In this document: one piece after another, positions 24,210 through 37,179 of the stretch
Layout of the letters: each line of letters begins with the position of its first letter
Position numbering within the stretch: the stretch's first letter is position 1
Origin: Mya arenaria
Lineage: Eukaryota; Mollusca; Bivalvia; Myida; Myidae
Direction of reading: 5' to 3'
DNA: 64,000 nucleotides
Assembly (NCBI RefSeq): GCF_026914265.1
Contig: NC_069135.1
Span: 4,481,001-4,545,000, forward strand
Notes under the pieces: model-generated
Told to the model about the DNA's origin: nothing
The model's input: only the letters and a program-made list of their open reading frames with translations
Databases searched by the model: none
Made by a program: the position numbers and the translations under genes

Positions 24210-27200
24210 CCAGGTGTGCTGTAACGTAATCAACAGGATAGACCTCAACTGTCAGAATTTGTATTTATGAATAAATCCATATTTACTCTTTGAATGTAAC
24301 ATTTAAGAAAAGAAATATAAAAAGACACATTTAAGTTGGATTTCAATGTAAAATACTGTGTTACTTACCCATAGGAACGACATATTTCTTGAAAGTTTGA
24401 AGCTAGCGTCAAGTGCGAGTTAATGTAAACAAAGGATACGGGAAGTGCTCTTCAGGAACTAGATATTCGGATTATTTGGATTTCATCGGTATTCGGTAAC
24501 CACCGTTTTTTTGTAAGGTGGGGATATATTCCATTTTGCGAAAAACTTAAGGGAGACAGCTTTATTTTTACTACTACTCTTTATAAAAACAACTCCCGGT
24601 TAATACATAATGTTTAACATGATTGCTTACATATTATTATTGTCACAATAAATAAGTCTAAAATATAAAACTAACCTTTGAAAAACACAGCCAGTCATAA
24701 AAATAACTTACATTAATGCAAACGGCCAATTTATAACAAAGGGCGGTAATCGTGCAAATATACTGTTACGCTACAATTGGACAAATTGTTTATGGTTTCA
24801 CAAACAAGAAAGTACCACTTCATTTAAAAAAAAATATTTAACAAGGACATACCCTATTCCATAATTCTATGCGTTGCCGCGCAGACACATTGCCAGTCAA
24901 CATTTTGAGGGAAAAAAAACGCAGAACAGTGAAGATCACCAAAACTGTTTACCATTTTCTTTTCGCGCGCAATTTCGATAGGCAAATCGTAAAATCAAAA
25001 ACGGTTTGGATACTGGACTTACCGAGAACGCTTTTTTACCGAAAGACGAAGATAATTACCGAAATACGCAAGAAGGTAACGGAATTACGCCTTCAAGTGT
25101 ATTTTTAATCATCCTTTTAATATGCATGTATTAATCATACGCATAAGATATGGAAAAATGATCGCTTGTAAATTATGCTAAATAGCAAGGCTAATGAAAT
25201 GAAAATGCGCGATGTGCTATTCTACTACACTAGACAAGACAATATAAATAAAAATGAAAAACTAAGAAAATAGTAAAATTAACCACTGAATGCACCATGC
25301 TTAAATATGATAATGAAGAAATATGCTGTAACTAACTTATTGTAGCGTTTCTTCCCTAGCTAGCTCGGACACGCTACCTTAAATTAAACCTGTTCTCGGA
25401 CTGCATTGTCCCAAAAATTAAGTATGAAATTAGTAATATATACAAGTGATTAACAATGATTGCTTTTAAAACCAATAATTGGAGAAATAATTATTATGGT
25501 TTCAATTAGCCCCTATTTATTTTAAGGTCAAGGACATATAAGTCTAATAAGAACTAATGTATGCAGTTTAAAAATGAAATGTTTGTCTTAAACTTCCAGA
25601 ACACTTTGGAATAATTATAAATTAGTAATTAATGTACAGGGGGCTTGATGGGTGACCCCTTTCTAGTTAATATACAATGTTATATTCTTTCCTTACATTG
25701 ATCAATACAAAATCCTTCGAATTAAACTGATATACATTTCATTAAGCTATCACATTTCTTTGAATTTAATAATATTCTATTGCATGAGAACACATTTATC
25801 AATGAGAATATCAATTTTAGCACACTATCTAAACCGACATTATAAAATCAAGCATGCAAAGGGATTGCTTCACGAGTTTTGCCAACGTTACGGCCCTATC
25901 CCGAAACGTCACATTCTATACCAAGCAGGTGTTTTATAATCAAAAACAATGCAAGTAATATCTAATCAAATTTCTTTGGAAATCATTTGCATTTTTTTAA
26001 TTTTAACCTGTTCCAGTTCCTTAAATTTAAATAAATAAATCAAGTAAGGTTAAAAAGAATATCTTTCAGAAGAAGATTATGGACAGAAAACAACCCGTAT
26101 CAAAGAGAGAAATTATACACATCATTTAGAGAGAATAACTAATTTTAAACTCAACTCAGTTTATTGCATAAAAATATACACATGCTTATAGCAAATACAA
26201 CTTAAGTTATTCAAAGGCATAAAATTAAACAATTTCAAACAGTTTTACAGAAGAGCAGAATAATATTATTATGTATATAAATAAGGCTTCTGAAGATATT
26301 TGCAAGGTAAATAAACTTGGTCAGGGTATTCAGAGATTTTGTTGATTTTACAGATGGTAAATTTACATTATTTTACTTTGTTTTGTCGCGTTTACAACAT
26401 CTTTTGTATATAATTGGCTCTAATGTCTAAATATACTGGGCATTTCAATAAATTGCGGTATTAAGGGTCATAGCTGGCCTGAATTGCACACCTTATATTC
26501 AGGCATCAATGACAGACAAATCACAAGTTACATTGTACAGAAGTGTCTGTTGTGCCTGCGAACCAGTGACCAAGTTCTTAAATCGCTATCAACATGGTTA
26601 CATGGGTCATTTATATGAGAAACATTCTCATTAAGTTTCTCGAGAATTAAGTTAAAATGTTGCCCCATAGAGTATCAAACTTCGTTTAGACAATTATTAT
26701 ACTTAGATTTTTTATCAAGATCAACACCAAATTGTGACCATTTGAGAGGCTTTCCAAGTTGCCATAGTCTTGACTAAAAACATAAGCCAGAAAGTGATTG
26801 GATAGTTTTGTAGGAGTTGACCTAGTTTTTGACACCATTTTTCAAGATCCTTTGAAATTTTATTGAGACACTAAGTATAGGTAATTATTAGGGATATTGC
26901 TCTAAAAAGTCAAACGACAATTAAAAAAGAAAACACAAATGGTCATTTAACTATCTAAGTAGCAAATATTGCTCACATGAAGTTAACTACATAATAATAT
27001 AACTTAAAATCAATTTAGATCACAAGTTTGTCTATGGAAATGACCTACACATGGTATCAAAAAAAAGTTTTTAACAATATGACTTCGTAGATTCTGAAGC
27101 TTGATTGTATAAAAAAGGTTACACAACAACTAAAACAACGGATTTTTTTTAATGAATATCGGATAGACACTTTCATATGGAAGGGTATTGATGAAAACGT

Positions 27201-28598
27201 TACATCTTGCTTTCTGACATTTACATCGTCTTGCTTTCTGACAATTACATATTGGCTTATTGAATCCTTAATTCGTCAAATGTCGTTAAAAGTTATATAG
27301 GCCATCATGCTTGATGCTAAATTCCCTTTAGTGTACATGTATAAAATTGTGTAAGTTATTACCGAAGTTGCGATAATCTGTTACATATGATTAGATACAG
27401 AAAATTTATATTCTACTAAAAACCAAAGGGCACATTTAAGCCAGCACATTGCTACATGCCACGAAGATGCATGTAAAACAGCTTTTTTTTGGCATCAGAG
27501 GGCGCAAGTTCGGAACCGACGGAAACTCTCGACCAGAAGCTACCCGTGACCGTTCCGTATTCTAAAAACTACTTTTGACAATTCAGTGTCTTGTTAAAGC
27601 AAAGACACCTAGTATAATATAAATATTGACTGCATTGGGGTGACAGTGCATGCCAACCTGAGGAATATACTGTCGAACCAGGCGAAGTCGAGGTGGTTAG
27701 TTTTTTCAGAAGGTCGATAATATGCTCAGTCACCCTCAAGGCAGTTGATATCTCAGTCACCCTCAAGGCAGTTGATATCTCAGTCACCCTCAAGGCAGTT
27801 GATATCTATTTAATCATACCGAACAAAACTATAGAATTCTAAAGTATTCGATTAAAAAATAATAAATAATTTTCACTGACAGCTGCATATATTGCTGCCA
27901 TTTTTGCAACAATTGTCGGCTGGTAAACCTTTATCCCTGCATTTTTAAATTAGCATTGATTGATTGAAAGTGTTTTTCAATTACATGTCCATTGTGTCAT
28001 TTTGATGACTATACCTTTGTGTCAAATTATTTCGCAAACAAGATAATGTTATTCAACATATCGAAATAATTACAATGAAGTATTTTTTGTCAATTTTAAA
28101 AGACAAAGAAACAATAATAGCAAAATTCTCTTTATGGGTACCAGTTTTCGTCGGGTATTGTATTTCAGTGTGAAAGAGAACCTATAGATCTAAATCACTC
28201 AGTTGAAAGGAATTTCGGTGGTTATTACTTTTTGTTTTTAAACTACGGCGTCGATTATATGGTTGAGATTGGATATCTGTAGATATATGATTGCATATCT
28301 GAATGTTTGAATATGTGTTTAAAACAAAACCATGAGGACTATGTTAGATTTATAGTACCGTGCATTAAAAATGGTATTGCATAATTATTCAGAGTAAACA
28401 TTTTAAACTATTTTCAAGGGACGCAGTAGCTTCACCAAAGACACATATGCAATAGAAGGATTATAATCTATAGTATATTCGGACATATCAAATCATACCT
28501 TTGGTCTTATACCAGTCACCGCTAAAACAAGTTTACTGTTATAAGCTACATGTACCAGAAATTGCGTCAAAGAAAAACTGATAGGATGGAAACAATTA
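24210..28598. other. 4.4 kb with no recognised gene
   Basis: AT-rich throughout. No domain-bearing frame or convincing exon found on either strand. Only a small tandem repeat at 27725-27806 stands out. It could hold distal exons or untranslated sequence that cannot be recognised by eye. Confidence 0.4.
27725..27806. repeat. 27-bp tandem triplication
   Basis: Three perfect or near-perfect copies of a 27-bp unit beginning CTCAGTCACCCTCAAGGCAG. Being a multiple of three it leaves a spurious open frame on the minus strand. Confidence 0.85.
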
Positions 28599-29155
28599 AT
28601 GTGTCTGTATTTCACATTATACATCAAAATGTATGCCAGAGAAGGAATTAAGCTTTGGACATCCTGTTCACATTCCGGACGTTTTATCGGCCGTCAATTC
28701 TTCCTCCTTCTAAACTTTGTTTTGTTTGCAGCGAGAGCGAATGATGCTGGAGAGCCCGAGATTCTCATGGAAGGCGAATGCAAACAGGTTTGCCAACACT
28801 AAATGTATCCTTAAATATTGAAGTCTTTTAAAATGGCTTCCATGAAATTATTACGTCAAGAACTATTGCGAAATGAAATGATAACGTTCAGAAATATTGC
28901 AAAACAGAAATATTGCAAAATAGAATGATAACGTTCAGAAATATTACAAAATGGATTAATAACGGGTGTTTGCATAAGAATGATCAGCATTCAGATGCGT
29001 AACTAGACCAGTGTGCAGGCACGGTTTGCTGAGGGTGCGGGGACATGCCTCCCTTTACTTGTTTAATGCTGTATGCACTTTCGGTCTACATCTCAGAATA
29101 AACAAGAACACACAAATAAAAAAACATCGACCAACGGTTCGAACGAATGCAATTT

Positions 29156-29248
<93 letters not shown>

Positions 29249-29575
29249 AATTTTATTGCAGAATATCGGACCAGGCACCAGCGTAACAATCACACACGTG
29301 GGGACGAGTAAGTAATTCGAGTCCTTGGGATCCTTTTTTAATTAAAACTAGCATACAGGGGGTTAAATCAACTAAAGCAAAGCCATTGATAGAAGGGTAT
29401 TGAAATGTGGGAACGCACCATTGCATCAACCCAATATTGGTGTTGGATACCTTAGTACGTTACCACTGACTAAAAACGGAAGTTATCATCCAGTTATACT
29501 TTTGACACCAGACCCAACAATGCTGCGACTGTTGTTGCAGGTGTTTTTGTTGTTGTTGTTGTTGTTGTTGATGAC

Positions 29576-29620
<45 letters not shown>

Positions 29621-29934
29621 TGGGGAGGAGGTGCAGGAGGAGGAGGAAGAGGTGGATGTTGTCTGTCTATCGATTGTCTGTTTTGCATGTAGCTCTGCAA
29701 CAAACTCTTGTAAAAATCGCTTACACCATAAACGAACGCACTTTGGTGTTCAACATCAATTTTGGTTTACGTGCGTTCCCATATAGCTCTAACTCCTAAT
29801 TTAGTTCCAGACTTGTTATGTGAGTTTCGTTATCTTGATAATTTTATTGCATCATTTTTCTAGTTAAACACTGTTTAACATGTTATTGAACCGTAAACAC
29901 ACGTACGCACGCACGCATGCACGCACACACGCAC

Positions 29935-29970
<36 letters not shown>

Positions 29971-31407
29971 GTTTTTTTTGCAGAATGCCTGTTCTATAAA
30001 CCTAACCATAGATGTCCAATAATTACCATAGATGACAGTCTCGGTGCTGATATCGAATACCACCAAGCCACAGACGGCGACAGTTTCAGCGCAGGGATCA
30101 CGCTAAGTATTTACATTATACAATCAGGGGTTTTAAAACAATAACAACCATAGACTAGTGGTTGACTAGAAATAGCATAGAACTGAGGGAGGGAATAGAG
30201 ACAACTTTCGTGATGAAATCGAACTGCAGTTACACTTTTTTAATTTAAATGTAATGTTGTTTTATTAACGTACGTTAGAACTTTAGTCCAACCCATTTGC
30301 TTTTTGTATACTCTATATCATTGTTGTAAATACCGATCATGTTGAAAGAAAAAAGGCAATAAAACATGTTTAATTCAACGTACGTTACATTGACAACATA
30401 ATGATTTAAAGCTATAAACGTCATTTGATAATGTAGATGGGCATTGACACATACTTGTGTTATCTGTCATACTGTCAATATTCCCACAAACAAAGATCAG
30501 TTATGGACAAAAGTACATATATACACAACCATTATTGCTGAAGCAAACATGTATGGGGGTTGTCCGAAAACCGCAATACGCTATAGTTCCGAAACTTTCT
30601 ATACATTTGTATAAGCAATCTATGGTCACATTATGTTCCGATGCTTAGAATGCTTTTCATATTGGTATATGGCTTACCGGCCCACACGAATCAAATTATG
30701 ATTTGCCTTACTTCACATCCGTTTAAACTTTTACTGATATCAAGATTGTAATCGCTGAAATCGCATTTTTTTCAAGATCCGCATGATTGTGGTTGCTAAA
30801 AGACTTACTGTGATCTACTATCGTCTCATAATGTAGAAATACCGTGTTTTTCAAATTAAACTCGGTATCCTTCGTAAGAACCATTGTTTTTGTTATTTAT
30901 ACATCCTTTTTGACATATTAAAACATTTTTATAAATTGTGGTAAATCTTATTTGGGAGTAAGAGTGCATCTTTAGAGTGTGTTAAAGCATTTCTAAATGA
31001 TATGACTAAGTTCCAATCGAAAACAACTCTTTTAGCATATTTCGATATTTAGTTTCATAACATCTATATTTGCTGTTGCAGGAAAGGTATTTATGAGATG
31101 TAACCCTTATATCCAAGTTGAGGGCACCGTTGACTCGATGTTAAGTGACAAAACAAGACTTTGTCTAAAAGTGAATTTTACTGAAGATCAACTGGAAGGT
31201 GATCGATGGGTATGAAATTGATTGTGATCTGTGATAATGTATTTGAAGTTAGCATTTCAATAGAAACGTTAATAAACAAAAATCACCATCAGCATCAGCA
31301 AAGTAAACAACAAATATTATCACCATCATCGTCATCGTCATCACCACCACCACCACCACTACCACCACCACCATCATAATCATATTTATCATTAGCAACA
31401 GCAAAAG

Positions 31408-31451
<44 letters not shown>

Positions 31452-33176
31452 ACAACAACAACAACAGAAACAATTTCAGCAACAACAGCAATAATCATAT
31501 ACAACATCAACAACAAAACTCACCATCAAAAACTTCAGCAATGACAACATTCACCATCACCATCAACAGCAACTGCAACTACAACAAACAGTATGAAGCT
31601 GTTGATAGGCCCTCAACTAAAAAATCAAAATATCGATTTTGAAGTGAACAATACAGTTTAAAAGTTTGTATTTATTATAAAGTACTTTTGGTTTATACAT
31701 GTCTTTACCATTGTTTTACAGGGTGAATACAAGGACATAGCCTTGAACTGTAGACTCAAATTCAGGGCAATAACATATGTAGTTCTAAGATTTTATTATC
31801 TACTAAACCCCTGCACATCTTCAAGTGATGATCCGCAGTTGTTTTGTAAGACGTTTGAAGCCGTAAGAACCACCCCATTATCAGCACCCCCGAGCAGCAC
31901 ATCATCAGCAACCACGAGCAGCACACCGTCAGCAAACTCTTCTTTTTCTTTCGGTAAGATATCTTAGTTTAATAAAATAGTTCTACATAATTTGCTAGTC
32001 GTTAATTGCTTGTTAATAAACATAGGATAAATGTAAGATGTTCCCATATTTTGACGTCTAGATCTGACGTACAGTTTTGATTCTAGTTGAAGCTATAAAA
32101 AAAGTCGGACTACATTGCTAAAAATAATATACAATAATTCCAACTGAAATAAACTAACTGAAAACATGTTTTAATTGCCACGTTTTTCGTTTCGCTGACT
32201 AACCATACCAAATTATGTTCTAGAATGCTTAACCAACTTTCATATACTTACAGATTACGTCCCTATAGCAGTTGTAGCTCTCATCTTGTTCACATCCGTC
32301 GTTGTCGCCATGGTTATCTGGTACCGAGCTCGTTGTTCGACAACAGAAACACAACGAGGTTTGTGCTCATTTTAAATTATTTATATTCGTTTAATAGTGT
32401 TTTTTTAGATAACTTGACATTCATATTTTATAACCTGTAAGAGGTTATGATGCCATTGTTTAATTCAAAATTGCCCTCTGATTAGGTAGATCAATAACAT
32501 TTACGCAATGGTAAACGATGTTAAATATATTGGCTATTCTTTCATACAGACATTTTTGCTGAACCACTCAAATGTAAAAAAAACAACTTACTTATTTTAG
32601 TTGTGATAAATATTCATTTAAGAATTCCAGTATAAAAATATCGCATAGTTTCATGTTTTCATGTTGTAGGAGTGCGATCAAATTGTATGAAGTGTGCTTA
32701 ATATCTTGTTAAAGTCTGATTGGCTTTGGCGTTTGATCCTTGTGTCATTCAATAAGATAGCCGCTCTAGTAATTTCCAATGTATTTAAAGAGAAACGAGT
32801 ATATTTCCCATTATCATGTGCTGCTTTCTGAGTTTAAATTTGGTACGTTTAAAAAGTGTTTCGCCTTAATAAGTTTAGTTATTTTAGTCAGATATTTGTC
32901 AATTTGAAACATGTAGTTGCGTAACAAATCAAGCGGTGTGTAAGTATATTGTAGACTAAGTAATTGGGTGTTGTTTATTTTGTAGGTTACAGGGGCCATA
33001 CACGTGGACTGGATACACTATGTTGTTTAAGGCAACAGGCTACGGACCAATTAAGGAACAATTCAAGACAGGAAACTGAAATGATTGAAGTCATGCCTGA
33101 ACTCAATGGTAACGAACCGGACTATCGTGGACGGTGTCCGATTGAACGTGTTGACTGTTGTATAACTAGCGTGTGA
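28599..33176 (+). CDS. single-pass membrane protein of unknown family, 7 exons
   Basis: Exons: 28599-28787, 29262-29307, 29984-30106, 31082-31209, 31722-31953, 32254-32358, 32986-33176. All are GT/AG and in phase: 337 residues, or 327 from the ATG at 28629. A signal peptide is visible (RQFFLLLNFVLFAARA). The ectodomain has about nine cysteines and segments such as GPGTSVTITHVGTK, CLFYKPNHRCPIITIDDSLG, FMRCNPYIQVEGTVDSML and DIALNCRLKFRAITYVVL, suggesting a disulfide-bonded, beta-rich fold. A Ser/Thr/Pro stalk (TTPLSAPPSSTSSATTSS) precedes one membrane helix (PIAVVALILFTSVVVAMVIW), then a tail of about 75 residues with a Cys pair. I recognise no domain. The plan fits a surface receptor or adhesion glycoprotein. 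Most introns carry microsatellites. The architecture parallels the gene at 59.8 kb, but the sequences do not look alike. Confidence 0.75.
28865..28952. repeat. imperfect tandem duplication in intron 1
   Basis: ATGATAACGTTCAGAAATAT followed by TGCAAAA occurs twice, with a partial third unit between. Confidence 0.6.
29161..29246. repeat. TA microsatellite
   Basis: About 43 perfect TA units, ending 15 bp before the acceptor of exon 2 of the membrane-protein gene. All Ile/Tyr frames here are artefacts. Confidence 0.95.
29543..29618. repeat. TTG then ATG trinucleotide microsatellite
   Basis: A TTG tract runs into an ATG tract within intron 2 of the membrane-protein gene. The Leu/Met-rich frame across it is an artefact. 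Confidence 0.9.
29900..29968. repeat. CACG/CA microsatellite
   Basis: ACGC-type units passing into a pure CA tract, ending just before the acceptor of exon 3. Confidence 0.9.
31318..31560. repeat. CAT/CAC/CAA trinucleotide tract
   Basis: A compound tract in intron 4 of the membrane-protein gene. CAC and CAT units dominate, followed by CAA units. Opposite-strand Met- or Asp-rich frames are artefacts. Confidence 0.9.
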
Positions 33177-33626
33177 CAAAACTCATGTACCATGCAGAAC
33201 ACAAATGGTTCGGACTCACGGATATGCAACTTTCTTTACAATTATATGTTTTGTCGGTTTCTTAAAGAATTCTGGACAATTAGAAACCAGATTCAGAAGA
33301 GATGGGCAAGAACAATAGGACAACCCCGATGTTGTCAATTAAATTTATTCCGCAACTCAATGCATTGTGCACGGCGTTTGTCGTTGGACTACGGAACGCG
33401 TTTTCATCATCGTACTGTCGCGTATTCGTTATCGTAGTTTCGTGATTTCATCACCGTACTATCGAGTATCGCGTTTCAGATCAACACATTCACAGGCGAG
33501 GGCCCTAACGGAATTCTGCATTGGTCACGTGTGACATTTCTCTTCACTCCTGTGGCGTGGTCCAGTACGGTCATCAGATGTATATTTACAAGCAATAACG
33601 AACGACGATGTTATAAACTTATCGAA

Positions 33627-33632
33627 AATAAA
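33627..33632 (+). other. polyadenylation signal for the membrane-protein gene
   Basis: AATAAA about 450 bp past the stop at 33176; the first canonical signal seen downstream. Confidence 0.4.
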
Positions 33633-34560
33633 ACAAGCTGGTGTAGTTCATGTATGACATTGAAGTTTATTGCGAGACTCAACACGGCATACATGGTAGC
33701 AGTCGATGGAGGGAACACCGGCACTGCTATTTGCCCACGATGTGATCAATGATCGCTTTCTCGTGCTGGAGGTGCTGGAAAGTGAAGCGATAAGAATGAG
33801 AATAACTCCGGTGGCATAAAGTATTTTCGGATACTATATCTTGTTTTGAAACTATTAATATGCATGAATAAGAAATCATATACGACTTGCAGCTGCAATA
33901 CACTGTATACAAATTGATTACAAACTTTGACTGAATCGTGCAGTTCAAGTAAACTTAATATCAAGCACACAGTGGTTTCATGACTTGCTGCAGTTATGTC
34001 CCATATTTGTACACAATGATTGTGAGTGTATAAACATTTGACTGTTTGAACAAATCTTTGGACACAAATTATTAGGTCATTGTGAATATGTGTACACTGA
34101 TCAAATAGTACGTCGTACTGAAGCAGAGGGCAATGTGGCAACGTAGTTTGTAAAACAAAGTTGTACACAAACCTGAATTAAATAGTTCTCGAAGAGATGC
34201 ATCTCTGGTTCCGGCAAAACTGGAAATCAATGTCAGTCATTATACTATTTGTTATTATTTGTAATATTGTTTTGTCAATAAACTTAATTGTTACATGTAA
34301 TTTCTGTTGTGTGGTGCTCGCCAACGATAAAGTGGTATAGCTCCAACCACAACAACACACTAAGATTAAAATTTACAAATACGTGATAAGTAACCATTAG
34401 ATCAAGAAGTACCTTCTTAATATGAAGAAACAACTTAGGAATGTAGGCAAACGACATGTCGCTTCTATTGAATTATCATGAGAAACGACAGGCCTTGGTA
34501 AAGTTTGAAACTATATCGTCCACTGGCATTAAACATCAGCATTGTTGCATGAAAATGGAG
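33633..34560. other. intergenic, nothing recognised
   Basis: Between the end of the + strand membrane-protein gene and the 3' side of the - strand secreted-protein gene. Minus-strand open frames here (33727-34168) have no domain or splice support. Confidence 0.35.
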
Positions 34561-34575
34561 TAATAACGCTGAATA

Positions 34576-34745
34576 AAGACAAACGCCTACTGTCAATGAT
34601 GGGGAGTATGGTTTCATAACCAGTCTGCTCCACAAAATTAGTGAGGTTCATGGGGCAAACACGCTAAATAATGTCAAACGCCTACTGTCAATGATGGTGA
34701 GTATGGTTCCATAACCAGTCTGCTCCACAAACTTGGTGAGGTTCA
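34576..34745 (-). repeat. 86-bp tandem duplication at the 3' end of the secreted-protein gene
   Basis: The segment holding AAACGCCTACTGTCAATGAT, AACCAGTCTGCTCCACAAA and GTGAGGTTCATGG occurs twice in a row. The right copy is the end of the coding exon. The left copy lies just past the stop codon and has drifted slightly. Confidence 0.8.
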
Positions 34746-37176
34746 TGGACTCGGCGTGTGTGAGGGTTGTCAGTATGAGCTGTTGCTGGGGAGCTGTTAG
34801 GTTCTGGAAAGCCGGGTCGTTCTTGGCAGCGGTTAACGTTTCGGCTAGGTCACGTCGGCCCACCTGGTACAGCAGTGTTTATGCAGAACATTATTGAAAA
34901 TACATCTATTTTACAAACATACATGCTCTGACTGTGCTATTTACTGTGAGAAATACCCTCTTCAATATTATTATTATTCATGTCTTACATAATACCACAA
35001 AACAAGTACACGATTGAATAATAATTTATGATTATTATTTAAGTAATACCCTTCGCCATTAAATAACCTGTTGTAGTGTGTTGCAAACATACCTTATGTT
35101 TAGTTCAATTGATTTCAAGGTTTGGAAGATGTTAAGTGATATAGGTGTCCGCCTTTCACCCAAAAGGTTGTGGATTCGAGTCCGACCGATGATACTTTAT
35201 CATGTTCTTTTAAAAGGGACTCATTACTAGTTTCTACCCAGGAAACTGTCTCAGAGGGTGATTCATATCAGATTTCAGCTGCCTTGACAACTACTTGAGC
35301 AAAACATCTTTTAGCATAAAACTTATTCCACTTACAGGTGCATGATGTTCTTCTTTATTCAGCTCCTGCATGATAAACAGAGATTCGAAATTATTGGTAA
35401 CATATCATCCATATGCGATTGGACATGAGGCTTCTTGCCCTAAACGAATGTGTATGCCCTTATCGTGATGTCTAAGCAAGCATTTGAAGACAAAAGTGGA
35501 CCAATCTTTATGTGATTATGCGATCATTGAAAGGAATAATAACGGCCCCTTGTATATAATACTTTGATTTGGTTAAATTAAGCCGTAATGATTACTGATT
35601 GGTCATTTTTTTCCAATAAATATTTTACCAATCATTCTTTTTGCAAACTATACAAATATAACCTCAGAATAACTAATCCAGTTTTAATATTGGCTGCTGT
35701 GATGGTTGGTGATGTCCGGCTAATGTTTTGATTATAATAAAATTATATAATTATGTTTTGAATCCATTGTCTGTTCTCATTCGAAATATTTTCATATGAA
35801 ATGTAAAAGTAGGCATAATATTCAGAAATTATAAAAATAAACAGTGGGTTGTCACCTCAATGAGATACTGATTCAAAAGATGGGCTTCATCGGCCGGAAG
35901 CTCTGAAACGAAATCAATGCAATGATATATGGACAGCCGATAGACGACATTAAATGGCATGGAAGTTTACTGAAAAGAGTCGAGGGTGGTCAGAAATTAG
36001 TATGATGTTTGTGAGTGCGTTTGCTAATGTAGTTATGGAACTGCTAGCGACTATTGTGATGGCGGTGGAAAAGGCAACACTGTGAATGTAGTGATACCGA
36101 GCAAATCATTACAAAAGCAAGTAAAAGTGAACACTAGATAGGCAGTTGATACATTAATGTCTTATTAGCGATCAAGATGTGGTTTATGTAGGTAGTAGAT
36201 TTCTTAAACATTACTGGCGATGATGGCGAGGACGGTGGAGAAGCCGACAGTTTTTATGTAGTTGTGGATCTCCCCAGCCTCCGTCTCAGCGACCATCTCA
36301 ACCAGAACCAGCTGTTCCGGGCCCGTCAGGTTCTGTAATATAGATACATGTGTACTGTGATGTTCTGTAATATAGATGTGTACCGCCAGGTTACGTTAAA
36401 TAGACATTTTGTTCTGCAATATAGGTGTGTACCGCCAGGTTACGTTAAATAGACATTTTGTTATGTAATATAGGTGTGTACCGCCAGGTTACGTTAAATA
36501 GACATTTTGTTATGCAATATAGGTGTGTACCGCCAGGTTACGTTAAATAGACATTTTGTTCTGTAATATAGGTGTGTACCGCCAGGTTACGTTAAATAGA
36601 CATTTTGTTCTGTAATATAGGTGTGTACCGCCAGGTTACGTTAAATGGACATTTTGTTCTGTAATATAGGTGTGTACCGCCAGGTTACGTTAAATAGAAA
36701 CTTTGTTCTGTAATATAGGTGTGTACCTCCAGGTTACGTTAAATAGACATTTTGTTCTGTAATATAGGTGTGTACCGCCAGGTTACGTTAAATAGAAACT
36801 TTGTTCTGTAATATAGGTTGTACCGTCAGGTAGCGTTATATAGACACATTGTTCTGTAATGTAGGTATGTACCGTCAGGTTACGTTAAATAGAAACTTTG
36901 TTCTGTAATATAGGTTGTACCGTCAGGTAGCGTTATATAGACACATATTGTTCTGTAATGTAGGTATGTACCGTCAGGTTACATTATATGGACACATTGT
37001 TCTGAAATATAGACTTGTACTGTCAGGTCCTGGTGAAAAACATGAAGCATGTAAAATCAAGGTGACAGTACCTGGAAAGAGGGGCTGTTGTGGACGGTGT
37101 TCAGGATGTCGAGCAGTGTGCAGCTGGCCGGGAACCAGACGCACACCAATACGGCAGCAGCAAATAATACTTTCAT
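34648..37176 (-). CDS. small secreted protein with a duplicated domain, 5 exons
   Basis: Exons: 37072-37176, 36215-36332, 35856-35902, 35336-35365, 34648-34863. All are GT/AG and in phase: 516 nt, 171 residues. A signal peptide starts it (MKVLFAAAVLVCVWFPASC). Two similar blocks of about 45 residues follow. The first reads FQNLTGPEQLVLVEMVAETE and then VGFSTVLAIIAS; the second reads FQNLTAPQQQLILTTLTHAE and then TGYGTILTIIDS. A linker with PADEAHLLNQYLIEELNKEE separates them. Each block looks alpha-helical and carries an N-linked site (NLT). I know no family with this repeat, and its role is unknown; mollusc secretory proteins often have such lineage-limited repeats. Intron 1 holds a 49-bp minisatellite and intron 4 a SINE. 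Confidence 0.75.
35115..35325 (+). repeat. tRNA-derived SINE (bivalve type)
   Basis: A tRNA-like head with TAGGTGTCCGCCTTTCACCC and the B-box GGATTCGAGTCC (about 35172-35183) is followed by a body holding ACTAGTTTCTACCCAGGAAA, a phrase typical of widespread mollusc SINEs. Inside intron 4 of the secreted-protein gene, 11 bp from exon 4. Confidence 0.7.
36330..37010. repeat. 49-bp minisatellite, about 13 units, in intron 1
   Basis: Units contain GTAATATAGGTGTGTACCGC and CAGGTTACGTTAAATAGACA, then TTTTGTTCT. The array starts at the acceptor of exon 2 and its units resemble the exon border, so it seems to have grown from that splice junction. On the coding strand each unit presents CTATATTACAG, the same string as the true acceptor. 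Confidence 0.85.
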
Positions 37177-37179
37177 TTT

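Noticed and set aside
12690-24240. GTCGCCCAG shared near 12747 and 24205 as possible element ends
   Set aside because: Only nine bases and in direct orientation, with no flanking duplication; chance cannot be excluded.
29011-29315. Ile/Tyr repeat frames on both strands
   Set aside because: TA microsatellite.
29400-29786. 128-codon frame with Leu and Met runs
   Set aside because: TTG/ATG microsatellite within an intron.
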